Shown: positions 17,994 to 28,989 of the stretch, in pieces | How the letters are laid out: each line of letters starts with the position of its first letter | How positions within the stretch are numbered: the stretch's first letter is position 1 | DNA from: Flavobacteriales bacterium | GTDB taxonomy: Bacteria; Bacteroidota; Bacteroidia; Flavobacteriales_D; Crocinitomicaceae | Direction: 5' to 3' | NCBI GenBank assembly: GCA_947491305.1 | Contig: CANLIL010000002.1 | Coordinates: 1 to 64,000, forward strand | Length of the DNA stretch: 64,000 nucleotides | Made by a program: the position numbers and the translations under genes | The notes under the pieces: model-generated | What the model saw: only the letters and a program-made list of their open reading frames with translations | Databases searched by the model: none | Told to the model about the DNA's origin: nothing

Positions 17994-18027
17994 TAAATTT
18001 GCAGTCGATTTAATAAAATGCAGTCGA
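17994..18027 (+). promoter_or_regulatory. Promoter and direct repeat before ahcY
   Basis: TAAATTTG at 17994-18001 fits the Bacteroidota -7 element. Immediately after it TGCAGTCGA occurs twice, at 18000-18008 and 18019-18027, a 19-base period. The repeat would lie at the start of the transcript, about 35-60 bases before the ahcY ATG. Its role is unknown. Confidence 0.45.
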
Positions 18028-18060
18028 CCTAATATTAAAATAAGTACATAAAAACAAAAC

Positions 18061-19374
18061 ATGAGTAATACAACAGAAAAATTAGCTTACAAAGTAAAAG
18101 ACATTAGTCTTGCTGAGTGGGGACGTAAAGAAATTACATTAGCAGAAGCTGAAATGCCAGGATTAATGGCGCTTCGTGAAGAGTTTGCAGGTAAAAAACC
18201 ATTAGCAGGTGCGCGCATCGCTGGTTGTTTACACATGACGATTCAAACAGCTGTTTTAATTGAAACATTGGCTGATTTAGGAGCTCAAGTTTCATGGTCT
18301 TCTTGTAATATTTTTTCTACGCAAGATCATGCAGCAGCAGCAATTGCAGCAGCAGGAATTCCAGTTTATGCTTGGAAAGGGATGAACGAAGAAGAATTTG
18401 ATTGGTGTATCGAACAAACAATTTTCGCGTTTGAAGGTGGTGAGCCATTAAACATGATTTTAGATGATGGTGGTGATTTAACGAACATGGTTTTTGACCG
18501 TTTTCCTGAATTAACTGCTGGAATTAAAGGACTTTCTGAAGAAACGACAACAGGTGTTCACCGTTTATACGAGCGTGTTAAAAACGGAACATTAGTAATG
18601 CCTGCAATCAATGTAAATGATTCTGTTACTAAATCTAAATTTGATAACAAATACGGATGTAAAGAATCGTTAGTTGATTCAATTCGTCGTGCTACAGATA
18701 TTATGATGGCTGGAAAAGTGGCTGTTGTTTGTGGTTACGGTGATGTTGGTAAAGGTTCTGCTGCTTCATTGAAAGGAGCTGGTGCGCGTGTTATCGTTAC
18801 AGAAATCGATCCAATTTGTGCGTTACAAGCTGCAATGGATGGTTTTGAAGTGAAACGTTTGGATACAGTTATTGGTTTAGGAGATATTATCGTAACGACA
18901 ACTGGAAATAAAGATATCGTTGTTGGTCGTCACTTCGAAGGAATGAAAGACAAAGCAATCGTTTGTAACATTGGTCACTTCGACAATGAAATCGATATGG
19001 CTTGGTTGAACTCAAATCACGGTTCTACTAAAAACACAATCAAACCTCAAGTTGATATGTACACGATCGCTGGAAAAGACATTATCGTTTTGGCTGAAGG
19101 TCGTTTAGTGAATTTAGGTTGTGCAACTGGTCACCCATCATTTGTAATGTCAAATTCATTTACAAACCAAACATTGGCACAATTAGAATTATGGGAAAAC
19201 AGTGCAAACTACGGAAACGATGTTTACATGTTGCCAAAATATTTAGATGAAAAAGTGGCGCGTTTGCATTTAGCTAAAATTGGCGTTGAATTGGAAACAC
19301 TTCGCAACGATCAAGCTGAATACATTGGTGTTGCGGTTGAAGGTCCATTTAAACCAGAACATTACAGATATTAA
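18061..19374 (+). CDS. ahcY: S-adenosylhomocysteine hydrolase
   Basis: A 437-residue NAD-dependent enzyme that splits S-adenosylhomocysteine to adenosine and homocysteine and so relieves inhibition of methyltransferases. Diagnostic segments are the substrate-site [41 protein letters not shown], the NAD-binding Rossmann motif [12 protein letters not shown], and the C-terminal [10 protein letters not shown]. Length is normal. It has its own promoter and is followed by a strong perfect-palindrome terminator, so it is probably monocistronic. Confidence 0.98.
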   Translation: MSNTTEKLAYKVKDISLAEWGRKEITLAEAEMPGLMALREEFAGKKPLAGARIAGCLHMTIQTAVLIETLADLGAQVSWSSCNIFSTQDHAAAAIAAAGIPVYAWKGMNEEEFDWCIEQTIFAFEGGEPLNMILDDGGDLTNMVFDRFPELTAGIKGLSEETTTGVHRLYERVKNGTLVMPAINVNDSVTKSKFDNKYGCKESLVDSIRRATDIMMAGKVAVVCGYGDVGKGSAASLKGAGARVIVTEIDPICALQAAMDGFEVKRLDTVIGLGDIIVTTTGNKDIVVGRHFEGMKDKAIVCNIGHFDNEIDMAWLNSNHGSTKNTIKPQVDMYTIAGKDIIVLAEGRLVNLGCATGHPSFVMSNSFTNQTLAQLELWENSANYGNDVYMLPKYLDEKVARLHLAKIGVELETLRNDQAEYIGVAVEGPFKPEHYRY

Positions 19375-19392
19375 TCAATTGATTAAATATAT

Positions 19393-19425
19393 AAAAAGGA
19401 GGTTCAATTGAACCTCCTTTTTTTT
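19393..19425. terminator. Intrinsic terminator after ahcY
   Basis: AAAAAGGAGGTTC pairs perfectly with GAACCTCCTTTTT around a central AATT, followed by further T. The symmetry lets it work on both strands, between convergent ahcY and groL. Confidence 0.9.
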
Positions 19426-19445
19426 GTGCTATACTTTTAACAAAG

Positions 19446-19549
19446 AAACGCTCCCCGTTACCGAAGAGCGTTTTATATAGTGACGTTTTTATTATCCGAA
19501 CAAGTCGGGAAATAAGAAACGAGAAAGCGGACACTTTTCAGCGTCCGCT
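19446..19549. other. Two further stem-loops between ahcY and groL
   Basis: AACGCTC (19447-19453) pairs with GAGCGTT (19466-19472) over a 12-base loop. AGCGGAC (19526-19532) pairs with GTCCGCT (19543-19549) over a 10-base loop. They stand between the ahcY terminator and groL. Together they could serve as the groL 3' end or a stable RNA structure. No long open frame is credible here. Confidence 0.55.
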
Positions 19550-19584
19550 ATAAGATTTTCAAAACTACTAAAAATCTATTTAAA

Positions 19585-21234
<1,650 letters not shown>

Positions 21235-21510
21235 TTAAATAATACCGTAAATATCTGCTTCACGCATGATTAAATAGTTTTTACCTTCTAGTTTTATTTC
21301 AGTTCCAGAATATTGACCGAACAAAACGGTATCGCCAACTTTTACAGTCATTGGCTCATCTGATTTTCCTGATCCTGCAGCAATTACTGTTCCTTTCAAT
21401 GGTTTTTCTTTCGCTGTGTCAGGAATGATTAATCCACTTGCTGTTGTTTGCTCTGCTGGGGCTGGTTCAATTAGAACGCGATCCGCCAAAGGTTTAAAAT
21501 TAATCGACAT
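21235..21510 (-). CDS. groS: Co-chaperonin GroES (10 kDa)
   Basis: A 91-residue GroES: FKPLADRVLIEP at the N-terminus, a mobile loop around EQTTASGLIIPDTAKEKP, and the C-terminal roof/barrel GDTVLFGQYSGTEI. It caps the GroEL chamber. It is first in the groS-groL operon and is preceded by a Bacteroidota-type promoter at 21547-21578. No CIRCE inverted repeat is visible upstream. Confidence 0.98.
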   Translation of the reverse strand: MSINFKPLADRVLIEPAPAEQTTASGLIIPDTAKEKPLKGTVIAAGSGKSDEPMTVKVGDTVLFGQYSGTEIKLEGKNYLIMREADIYGII

Positions 21511-21546
21511 GTGTTATAAATTTTAAATTAGTTAGTTTGATTTTAC

Positions 21547-21578
21547 CAAATGTATGCCATTCATTTGAAAGCGACAAT
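21547..21578 (-). promoter_or_regulatory. Promoter of groS-groL
   Basis: On the minus strand TACATTTG (21547-21554) is a -7 match, with ATTG (21575-21578) 20 bases upstream as -33. It is a vegetative-type promoter about 37 bases before the groS ATG. Confidence 0.55.
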
Positions 21579-21609
21579 TTTACATTTTTTGGCGACTATA
21601 GCTCAAAAA

Positions 21610-21640
21610 AAATGTCAGCATGTATGACATACTGACATTT
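21610..21640 (-). terminator. Intrinsic terminator after secG
   Basis: AAATGTCAG pairs with CTGACATTT, and inside it ATGT pairs with ACAT around a 3-base loop. On the minus strand it is followed by TTTTTT, so it ends the secG transcript before groS. Confidence 0.8.
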
Positions 21641-21659
21641 TAAAAAATAAGATTTTTCT

Positions 21660-21977
21660 TTATTTATTTTGCGTTGGAGCAGGTTGACCTTTTCCAGCAG
21701 GATTTTGATTTTGGTTTTGTTCTTGTTGCGCTTGTTCTTGCATAACTGGTTCAGGCGTTTTTGTTCTCAACGTAATAATTATACTTAGAAGCATAATCGT
21801 TCCAGCTAATGTCCAAGTAGCTTTATCAATAAAGTCACTTGTTTTTTGAACACCACCAATTTGTTGTGCTGCACCAAAGTCAGAACTTAAGCCTCCGCCT
21901 TTAGGATTTTGAACGTAAACTACAAGTACTAATAATACACTTGCTAAAATAATGATGATTGAAAATAACGTATCCAT
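21660..21977 (-). CDS. secG: Preprotein translocase subunit SecG
   Basis: A 105-residue inner-membrane protein with two hydrophobic spans (residues 3-22 and 51-72). The cytoplasmic loop NPKGGGLSSDFG and the GGVQKTSDFIDKAT segment are characteristic of SecG, which assists SecYE/SecA export. The C-terminal tail is rich in Gln, Pro and Asn, as in Bacteroidota homologues. It is last in a minus-strand run that starts with miaB and has a hairpin terminator 20 bases downstream. Confidence 0.93.
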   Translation of the reverse strand: MDTLFSIIIILASVLLVLVVYVQNPKGGGLSSDFGAAQQIGGVQKTSDFIDKATWTLAGTIMLLSIIITLRTKTPEPVMQEQAQQEQNQNQNPAGKGQPAPTQNK

Positions 21978-21980
21978 TGT

Positions 21981-23045
21981 TTATGTGTTTAATTTTTGTT
22001 TTAACTCTTCAATTTGGGATGCAAAGAAAATCTTTTTTTCTGGATAAATCAAGCATAATTGTTCATAAGCATAAATTGCTTTCGGATAATTTCCTTGAAC
22101 TGCGAATATTTTTGCCAATGTTTCACTTACTGGCATTGCTGTAGAATCAAGGCTCTGCTTAGCTTTTTTAAGCGGAGAAAAGAATTCTGTTTTTTCTTTA
22201 ACTGGTTCAAAAATTTCTTTAACTGGGCGAGAAATTTTTGGTTCATCTTCAATAAATTTTGTTAAAATTGAATCAATCCGGTCTTTTTCTTCATCAAAAA
22301 AGGCTCTTTTTTGCGCTTCATTTGATTGTAACCAGGAAGAAAATGACTGTTTTTCAATTGTTTCAGATGAAAAAACTGAAGTTATTTCATCATTAGTAGC
22401 TTCCTCTTCAACGTTTAGTTCTTCTTTTACTTCAGTCGGCAGCTCTTGAATGTGGTCCAGATTAAAATTTGAATTTATTGCTTCAGCGATGATTTCTTTA
22501 TCAAAAGAACTTGGTTCGTTAACAATAGGTTCAATTATTCGCTCTTCATTTAAGGCTTGTATTTTTTCTTCTGATGATGCAATTGTTAAAGGAATATATC
22601 CTTCTTCATCTTCCAAATTTTCAGCTAATTCTTCCGTTGCAAGAATTGGTGTTAAAATGACTTCTATTGTTTCATCTTTATTCTCACTACTTGGTTTTAC
22701 AAATTCCTGTTGAGTTACTTCTACCGCTTCTTGTTTATCAATATTAACCAGAACTTCTTCAGTTGAAACAATTATTTCATCTGTTTGAACAGACAAAGAA
22801 GTTGCCGAATTATTCTGGTGTATCAATTGATATAATTGTGCGCGATCAGAAATACGGTAGGCATATTTGTGCAATTCTTCATCGAAGCGAACATCAGCGT
22901 TAATTGCTAGGGTATTCAAATACAATAATGGAAAAACCTGAGAATACGGATACTTTTCAGAAAATAATTTTAAATCTTCTAAATCATTGGAGGAACACAT
23001 GGTTGGTTGTGCTATTCGCTGTGCTATTTCTTCTAAGTTTAACAT
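21981..23045 (-). CDS. Acidic protein with TPR-like C-terminus, unknown function
   Basis: A 354-residue protein with no signal peptide. Residues 1-75 are a helical domain (LEEIAQRIAQP, FSEKYPYSQVFPLLYLNTL). Residues 90-250 are low-complexity and Glu-rich, probably disordered. The C-terminal 50 residues look like a TPR unit (ETLAKIFAVQGNYPKAIYAYEQ) followed by a short helix. I do not know its function. The TPR end suggests protein binding. It overlaps lptE by 1 base and is 3 bases from secG, so it is translated with envelope-biogenesis genes. Confidence 0.8.
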   Translation of the reverse strand: MLNLEEIAQRIAQPTMCSSNDLEDLKLFSEKYPYSQVFPLLYLNTLAINADVRFDEELHKYAYRISDRAQLYQLIHQNNSATSLSVQTDEIIVSTEEVLVNIDKQEAVEVTQQEFVKPSSENKDETIEVILTPILATEELAENLEDEEGYIPLTIASSEEKIQALNEERIIEPIVNEPSSFDKEIIAEAINSNFNLDHIQELPTEVKEELNVEEEATNDEITSVFSSETIEKQSFSSWLQSNEAQKRAFFDEEKDRIDSILTKFIEDEPKISRPVKEIFEPVKEKTEFFSPLKKAKQSLDSTAMPVSETLAKIFAVQGNYPKAIYAYEQLCLIYPEKKIFFASQIEELKQKLNT

Positions 23046-23557
23046 TACCAGTTTGAAAGTAATTTATTAACTACGTCTTGAACTATTTGTGCATTAATTT
23101 CTTCCAACAAGGTGTTTTCTATGCTTGAAATATCTGAATTTGAATCGTAATCAATAAATCGAGAACTTGTCATTTCAATTTTTTCTTCTTTTGGTTCGGT
23201 TATAAAGATAGTAAATTTTGCAGCAATTGTTAATCTGTTTTTTGCTGAATTATCCCCAACTTGCATTGCTACGGGCATTATTGAATAAGAGATAACAGCA
23301 CCTTCCAATTGAACTTCACCCTTTCCAGTAGTTGAATTTAATTGCAAACGTGTATTGTTTTGAATGCCATCTTTTAAACTCTCCGTTAATTTCGCCGGAA
23401 GATTTAACGGAATATTAGGCGCTTCATTTTTTAATGTTCTTACCGAAAAAGTTTTCCATTCTTCCGGCATTGAACCTTTGTCAATTAATGACACACTTGA
23501 TGGCCAGCAACTAGACAATCCAACAAGTAGCAAGATAATAAGTGAAAAATGTTTCAT
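23045..23557 (-). CDS. lptE: LptE-like outer-membrane LPS assembly lipoprotein
   Basis: A 170-residue lipoprotein (lipobox GLSSC, Cys17). The pattern SVSLIDKGSMPEEWKTFSVRTLKNEAPN followed by KLTESLKDGIQNNTRLQL matches the Bacteroidota LptE family, which plugs the LptD barrel and places lipopolysaccharide in the outer membrane. It overlaps the upstream sigma-54 activator gene by 4 bases and the downstream TPR-like gene by 1, so the three are tightly coupled. No lptD lies nearby. Confidence 0.85.
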   Translation of the reverse strand: MKHFSLIILLLVGLSSCWPSSVSLIDKGSMPEEWKTFSVRTLKNEAPNIPLNLPAKLTESLKDGIQNNTRLQLNSTTGKGEVQLEGAVISYSIMPVAMQVGDNSAKNRLTIAAKFTIFITEPKEEKIEMTSSRFIDYDSNSDISSIENTLLEEINAQIVQDVVNKLLSNW

Positions 23558-24801
23558 TCTAATAAGTTGTATTCTTTAATTTTTCGATACAGTGTTCGCT
23601 CAGAAATACCTAATTCTGCCGCCGCATATTTTCTTTTACCGCGGTGTTTCCCCAAGGCTTTTTGAATCAAATCCTTTTCCCGATCTTCCAAAGATAAGGA
23701 TTCTTCAACTTCTTCATGAACTTCATATTCTGTGTTTTCATTTTCAATTGGAAAATTAGTTATTGGCTCATTTGCAGGCGGTAAAATTCGTGTCGAATTA
23801 ATCGATTGATTTGCGTTGGCATGCATTTCTTGATACATGCGATTAATCACCTCCGTTTGATCACTATTCAAATCAATTTCACCTCCTTTTGCTATATCAA
23901 TAACGATTTTTTTCAGCTCAGAAAGATCTTTTTTCATGTCAAATAAAAATTTATACATGATTTCTCTTTCTGAATAATTTTCGGATGAACTTTCATTTAT
24001 CAATGAAGGCATTTTTTCGTTTTCAACAGGCAAATAGGAAGCAAGTGTAACCGCATCGATTTCTCTTGCTACTTCAATTACAGATATTTGTTCAACCAAA
24101 TTTTTAAGTTGTCGAATATTCCCCGGCCAAGAATAAGCATTCAATAAAGATACTGCTTCTGGATTCAAACGGATGGATGGCATTCGGTATTTGTCTGCAA
24201 AATCACTCGCGAATTTTCGAAACAATAAATAAATATCTTCTTCTCGATTTCTCAAAGGAGGAAGTGGAATTGGAACTGTACTCAAACGGTAAAATAAATC
24301 TTCTCTGAATTTTCCGGATGCAATGGCACGTTGCATGTTTTCATTAGTTGCAGCAACCACTCGCACATTCGTTTTAATAACTTTCGACGATCCAACACGA
24401 ATAAATTCACCAGTTTCAAGAACTCGAAGCAATCTTACTTGCGTTTGCATGGGTAATTCAGCCACTTCATCTAGAAAAATAGTACCGCCATTGGCCACTT
24501 CAAAATAGCCTTGTCTACTTCCCGATGCACCTGTAAAAGAACCTTTTTCATGCCCAAATAATTCAGAATCAATTGTGCCCTCTGGAATCGCTCCACAGTT
24601 GACAGCAATGTATTCCCCATGTTTTCTAGAACTAAGTTGGTGAATGACTTGGGGTATGATTTCTTTTCCGGTTCCGCTTTCCCCTGTTACTAAGACTGAA
24701 ATATCAGTTGGCGCAACTTGAATCGCTACTTCCAATGCTCTGTTTAATAACTGTGCATTTCCAATAATTCCGAAACGTTGTTTAACTTGAAGTAAATTCA
24801 T
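23554..24801 (-). CDS. Sigma-54-dependent transcription activator without receiver domain
   Basis: A 415-residue AAA+ activator starting directly with the ATPase domain (residues about 8-230): Walker A GESGTGKE, the sigma-54 contact loop GSFTGA, Walker B GGTIFLDEVAEL, and the arginine-finger region FREDLFYRL. A linker of about 120 residues leads to a C-terminal Fis-type HTH (KYAAAELGISERTLYRKIKEY). No N-terminal response-regulator receiver is present. The ATG at 24801 is preferred over one at 24840, which would overlap the end of miaB. It drives RpoN-dependent promoters; its targets are unknown. It lies in the miaB-lptE-secG run. Confidence 0.9.
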   Translation of the reverse strand: MNLLQVKQRFGIIGNAQLLNRALEVAIQVAPTDISVLVTGESGTGKEIIPQVIHQLSSRKHGEYIAVNCGAIPEGTIDSELFGHEKGSFTGASGSRQGYFEVANGGTIFLDEVAELPMQTQVRLLRVLETGEFIRVGSSKVIKTNVRVVAATNENMQRAIASGKFREDLFYRLSTVPIPLPPLRNREEDIYLLFRKFASDFADKYRMPSIRLNPEAVSLLNAYSWPGNIRQLKNLVEQISVIEVAREIDAVTLASYLPVENEKMPSLINESSSENYSEREIMYKFLFDMKKDLSELKKIVIDIAKGGEIDLNSDQTEVINRMYQEMHANANQSINSTRILPPANEPITNFPIENENTEYEVHEEVEESLSLEDREKDLIQKALGKHRGKRKYAAAELGISERTLYRKIKEYNLLE

Positions 24802-24805
24802 CGTA

Positions 24806-26254
24806 TTATGGGTTAGTTGAACAGATTTCAACAACTTCACCGAGCAAAGTTGCAGAAGTACAATCAGTAATTTTAACCATTACATATTGCCCTTTTTTGA
24901 AATTATCTTTTGGGAAAATCACCATAGAATTCCGACTGTTTCGCCCGCATAAATGTTCTTCTGATTTTTTAGAAAAACCTTCAATTAGTACTTTATCTAT
25001 CCTGCCAAGTTGTTTTTTATTCCATAAATGTGAATGTGATCGTTGTTTTTCTACAATCTCACTCAATCTTTTTCCTTTTATTTCTTCAGGAACATCATCT
25101 TCAAATTTCCGTTCAGCCAATGTTTTTGGTCGCTCAGAATATTTATACATGTACGCAAAATCGAATGTTACTTCATCCATTAAGCTTAATGTTTGCTGGT
25201 GTTCATCTTCCGTTTCTCCACAAAATCCAATGATCATATCTGTTGAAATTGCACAATCAGTTACAATTGAACGAATTGCATGGATGCGGTCTAAATACCA
25301 TTCTCTAGAATAACCACGATTCATTCGTGCTAATACAGCTGAATTGCCAGACTGAACAGGTAAATGAATGTTGGAACAAATATTCTCGTATTTTTCCATC
25401 ACATGTAAAACATCATCTGTCATATCTTTTGGATGCGACGTTGAAAAACGAACGCGCAAGTCAGGAGAAACGTGCGCCACCATTTCCATTAACTCCGCAA
25501 AATTTGTAGTTGGAATAGTGGCATCCTTCACAACGCCTTTAGAAGTTAAATTCCAGCGATAACTATCAACGTTTTGTCCCAATAACGTAACTTCTCTATA
25601 GCCATTTGCAAAGAGAGTTTTACATTCTTCAACAATTGTTTTTGGGTCTCGTGAACGTTCTCTACCTCTTGTAAAAGGTACAACACAAAAGGAACACATG
25701 TTATCACATCCTCTTGTAATTGACACAAAAGCTGAAACACCTCCTTTATCCAAACGAACGGGTGAAATATCTGCATACGTTTCATCGCGTGAAAGCAATA
25801 CGTTTACAGCTTTTTGTCCTGTTCCAACTTCTTCAATCAAATTTGGCAAATCACGGTAAGCATCAGGACCAGCAACAAGATCCACCAATTTCTCTTCTTC
25901 TAATAAAGCTGTTTTTAATCGCTCAGCCATACAGCCTAAAATTCCGATTACTAAATCAGGATTTTCTTTTTTCTTTATTTTTAAATCACCTAAGCGAGTT
26001 CGAACGCGTGTTTCTGCATTTTCACGAATCGAACAAGTATTGATTAAAATTACATCTGCTTCGTCAACATTTCTAGTAGTTGAATAGCCTTCTTTAGCCA
26101 TGATTGACGCAACGACTTCACTGTCTGAAAAATTCATTGCACAGCCATAACTTTCAACGTAAAGTTTTTTATTTCCTGAAGTTTCATTGGTTGGTAAAAC
26201 AGTTGCTTCACCTTGTTTTGATTCGTCAATAACTTTGTTTTGTTCGAATTCCAT
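24806..26254 (-). CDS. miaB: tRNA-2-methylthio-N6-dimethylallyladenosine synthase MiaB
   Basis: A 482-residue methylthiotransferase that adds a methylthio group to i6A37 of tRNA. N-terminal UPF0004 domain: [13 protein letters not shown] with Cys ligands; radical-SAM motif [18 protein letters not shown]-terminal TRAM domain. The frame is open to an ATG at 26302, but a clear promoter at 26278-26308 lies downstream of that codon, so the ATG at 26254 (MEFEQNKV) is the start. It heads the minus-strand operon through the sigma-54 activator, lptE and secG. Confidence 0.95.
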   Translation of the reverse strand: MEFEQNKVIDESKQGEATVLPTNETSGNKKLYVESYGCAMNFSDSEVVASIMAKEGYSTTRNVDEADVILINTCSIRENAETRVRTRLGDLKIKKKENPDLVIGILGCMAERLKTALLEEEKLVDLVAGPDAYRDLPNLIEEVGTGQKAVNVLLSRDETYADISPVRLDKGGVSAFVSITRGCDNMCSFCVVPFTRGRERSRDPKTIVEECKTLFANGYREVTLLGQNVDSYRWNLTSKGVVKDATIPTTNFAELMEMVAHVSPDLRVRFSTSHPKDMTDDVLHVMEKYENICSNIHLPVQSGNSAVLARMNRGYSREWYLDRIHAIRSIVTDCAISTDMIIGFCGETEDEHQQTLSLMDEVTFDFAYMYKYSERPKTLAERKFEDDVPEEIKGKRLSEIVEKQRSHSHLWNKKQLGRIDKVLIEGFSKKSEEHLCGRNSRNSMVIFPKDNFKKGQYVMVKITDCTSATLLGEVVEICSTNP

Positions 26255-26277
26255 TATTTGTACATTATTTTGCAGTA

Positions 26278-26308
26278 CAAAAATAGTCAAATTTAAAAGC
26301 ATGTCAAA
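26278..26308 (-). promoter_or_regulatory. Promoter of the miaB operon
   Basis: On the minus strand TATTTTTG (26278-26285) is the -7 element and TTTG (26305-26308) the -33 element, spacer 19. It decides the miaB start at 26254. Confidence 0.65.
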
Positions 26309-26408
26309 ATGTCAGTCTTATCTTTTGTTAAAAAAACTTTTTTTGCACCTATTTAACTCAATTAGAAAGCATGAATTCAACTAAGTGATTAATCTTTTTT
26401 TTTAATCA

Positions 26409-26441
26409 TTTGTATTATCAATTGAAATAAACTTACTTTTG
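26409..26441 (+). promoter_or_regulatory. Promoter of topA
   Basis: TTTG at 26409-26412 and TACTTTTG at 26434-26441 (spacer 21) form a good Bacteroidota promoter. The in-frame ATG at 26439 falls within the -7 element, so translation must start later, at 26487. Confidence 0.65.
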
Positions 26442-26486
26442 CAACTAATTTTTTGCATCAATCAGTTCAAAAATAAGCGCAAAATT

Positions 26487-28883
26487 ATGGCTAAAAATCT
26501 CGTAATAGTTGAGTCACCTGCAAAGGCAAAAACCATTGAAGGATACCTTGGAAAGGATTATGTTGTTAAATCCAGTTTTGGTCATGTTCGTGATTTAGCG
26601 AAGAAAGGAGTTGCCATAGATGTCGCAAATGATTTTTTACCCAATTATGAAGTTTCAGCGGATAAAAAACAAGTTGTTGCAGAATTAAAGAAATTAGCAA
26701 AAGAGGCAGAAACAGTATGGCTAGCAACGGATGAGGACCGCGAAGGAGAAGCTATTTCTTGGCATTTGTACGAAACCTTGAATTTGCAGAAAAAAGAAAC
26801 AAAACGTATTACGTTTAATGAGATAACAAAAACAGCTATTTTAAAAGCAATCGATAATCCGAGACAAATCAACCAAGAATTGGTAAATGCGCAACAAGCA
26901 CGAAGAGTTTTGGATCGTTTGGTAGGTTTTGAATTGTCTCCAGTTTTATGGAAAAAAGTTCGACCGAGTCTTTCTGCTGGACGAGTTCAATCCGTCGCTG
27001 TTCGATTAATTGTTGATCGAGAAAAAGAAATAAATAAACACGCTACAGAAAGTTTTTTCAGAGTAAATGGAATATTTTCTTCTAAAAATGGAAAAATTAA
27101 AGCCGAATTATCGAAACAATTAACAAATAGCAAACAAGCTTCAGATTTATTAAATGCATGCATTAACGCAACATTTAAAGTAGGTGACGTGCAAAAAAAG
27201 CCTGCAACTAAATCTCCTTCAGCTCCATTTACAACTTCAACATTACAACAAGAGGCGAGTTTGAAACTTGGTTTTTCAGTTTCAAGAACAATGTCGGTAG
27301 CCCAACGTTTATATGAAGCAGGTAAAATCACATACATGCGAACAGATTCAGTTAATTTATCTGAAACTGCTATCAATGGTGCTAAAGCAGAAATTGAACA
27401 TGCTTACGGAACGAACTATTCTAAACCAACAAAATACACGACTAAAAACTCAAATGCGCAAGAAGCGCACGAAGCGATACGCCCAACTGATTTTTCAGCA
27501 CATTCTATAACTGGTGAACGCGAAGATGAACGTTTGTACGACTTAATCTGGAAACGAGCAATTGCATCTCAAATGGCGCATGCGCAACTGGAACGAACTA
27601 CGATAAAAATTGAAACGAGTTCAATTAACGAGGTGTTTAATGCGAAAGGTGAAGTAATTAAATTTGATGGATTTTTACGTGTTTACATGGAATCATCGAT
27701 TGAACAAGAAGAAAATGAAGAAGAAGAAGTTGCTGAAGACGGATTATTACCAGCTGTTGAAGTCGGAGAAGTATTAAACAATGACGAAATCACTGCGACA
27801 GAACGTTTTTCAAGAGCACCATCGCGATACGTTGAAGCTTCGTTAGTAAAGAAATTAGAAGAATTAGGAATTGGTCGACCTTCAACGTATGCACCAACAA
27901 TTTCGACGATTCAAAAAAGAGGATACGTTGAAAAAGTTGAACGAGATGGCGATTTAAGATCGTATCAAGTATTAAAATTAAAAAACCAGCAAGTTGTTGA
28001 TGAGGTAAAAACTGAGACAACTGGAAAAGAAAAAAATAAATTATCCCCAACTGATATAGGAATCGTTGTAACTGATTTCTTGCAAGAACATTTTGATTTA
28101 ATCATGGATTATAATTTCACCGCTAAAGTGGAACAAGAATTTGATGAAATCGCAAATGGAATGTTGAAATGGACTGATATGATTCGTGAGTTTTACGACC
28201 CATTTCATAAAAATGTTGAAGATACTTTAGAAAATTCTGAACGAGCTAGTGGTGAACGTGAACTAGGATTTCATCCTGTAACTGGAAAAAGAATCATTGT
28301 TCGTATCGGTCGTTTTGGACCAATGGTGCAAGTTGGTGATGAACAAACAGATGGCGAAAAACCGCAATTTGCTTCGTTGCAAAAAAACCAATCAATTGGA
28401 AATATTTCATTGGAGGATGCTTTAGAGTTGTTTAAATTACCACGAACACTGGGAGAATTTGAAGAGTTAACAGTTAAAGCAAATGTTGGTCGATTTGGAC
28501 CCTACATCCAACACGGAAAAATCTTTGCTTCCATTCCAAAAGAAGAAAGCCCAATGGACATATCGTTCGACAGAGCAGTTGAAATAATTTTACTGAAACG
28601 TGAATCAGACGCCAATAAGATCATTAAAATTTTCACGGAGGATGATGACTATCAATTATTAAATGGCCGTTGGGGAGCGTATTTAAAAGTTGGTAAAAAT
28701 AATTTTAAATTGCCTAAAGGAACAGATGCTGAGAAATTAACATTTGAAGAATGTAAAGTTATTGAGGCTTCACAAGCTAAACCTTCCCGTAAAACAATTG
28801 GAAAAGCTGCTCCGAAAGCAAAGGCGAAACCAAAAGCAAAAACAGCAACAAAAGCAAAGGCAAAACCAACAGTGAAAAAATAA
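26487..28883 (+). CDS. topA: DNA topoisomerase I
   Basis: A 798-residue type IA topoisomerase that relaxes negative supercoils. The Toprim domain begins at NLVIVESPAKAKTIEGYLG with the acidic WLATDEDREGEAISWHL. The active-site tyrosine lies in ITYMRTDSVNLS. The domain around RPSTYAPTISTIQKRGYVEK is intact. Instead of the Cys4 zinc fingers of E. coli TopA, the C-terminus has repeated GRFGP-type modules and ends in a Lys/Ala/Pro tail (KAKPKAKTATKAKAK), probably for DNA binding. The ATG at 26487 fits the promoter and the family N-terminus. Confidence 0.97.
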   Translation: MAKNLVIVESPAKAKTIEGYLGKDYVVKSSFGHVRDLAKKGVAIDVANDFLPNYEVSADKKQVVAELKKLAKEAETVWLATDEDREGEAISWHLYETLNLQKKETKRITFNEITKTAILKAIDNPRQINQELVNAQQARRVLDRLVGFELSPVLWKKVRPSLSAGRVQSVAVRLIVDREKEINKHATESFFRVNGIFSSKNGKIKAELSKQLTNSKQASDLLNACINATFKVGDVQKKPATKSPSAPFTTSTLQQEASLKLGFSVSRTMSVAQRLYEAGKITYMRTDSVNLSETAINGAKAEIEHAYGTNYSKPTKYTTKNSNAQEAHEAIRPTDFSAHSITGEREDERLYDLIWKRAIASQMAHAQLERTTIKIETSSINEVFNAKGEVIKFDGFLRVYMESSIEQEENEEEEVAEDGLLPAVEVGEVLNNDEITATERFSRAPSRYVEASLVKKLEELGIGRPSTYAPTISTIQKRGYVEKVERDGDLRSYQVLKLKNQQVVDEVKTETTGKEKNKLSPTDIGIVVTDFLQEHFDLIMDYNFTAKVEQEFDEIANGMLKWTDMIREFYDPFHKNVEDTLENSERASGERELGFHPVTGKRIIVRIGRFGPMVQVGDEQTDGEKPQFASLQKNQSIGNISLEDALELFKLPRTLGEFEELTVKANVGRFGPYIQHGKIFASIPKEESPMDISFDRAVEIILLKRESDANKIIKIFTEDDDYQLLNGRWGAYLKVGKNNFKLPKGTDAEKLTFEECKVIEASQAKPSRKTIGKAAPKAKAKPKAKTATKAKAKPTVKK

Positions 28884-28989
28884 AACGTTCGTTTGACAAG
28901 GAGTTTTATAAACATTTGCATCTTTAATACTTTATATCATTAGCTTCAATTGAAGTGCTTTTTCAGGTAGATTTGAAAAAAATCGAATA

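Noticed and set aside
18001-18060. S-adenosylhomocysteine riboswitch before ahcY
   Set aside because: The leader after the predicted start is only about 55 bases, with no stable pairing beyond the short repeat.
21511-21600. CIRCE heat-shock operator before groS
   Set aside because: No TTAGCACTC-N9-GAGTGCTAA type inverted repeat is present; only a vegetative-type promoter is visible.
26255-26302. Longer miaB starting at ATG 26302
   Set aside because: A -7/-33 promoter lies downstream of that codon on the minus strand, and family members start near MEFEQNKV.
26439-26486. Longer topA starting at ATG 26439
   Set aside because: The ATG lies inside the TACTTTTG element. The family N-terminus begins at MAKNLVIVESPAKAK (26487).
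28785-28880. Lys/Ala/Pro repeat at the topA 3' end as a separate repeat element
   Set aside because: It is an in-frame basic tail, common in topoisomerases and other DNA-binding proteins of this phylum.
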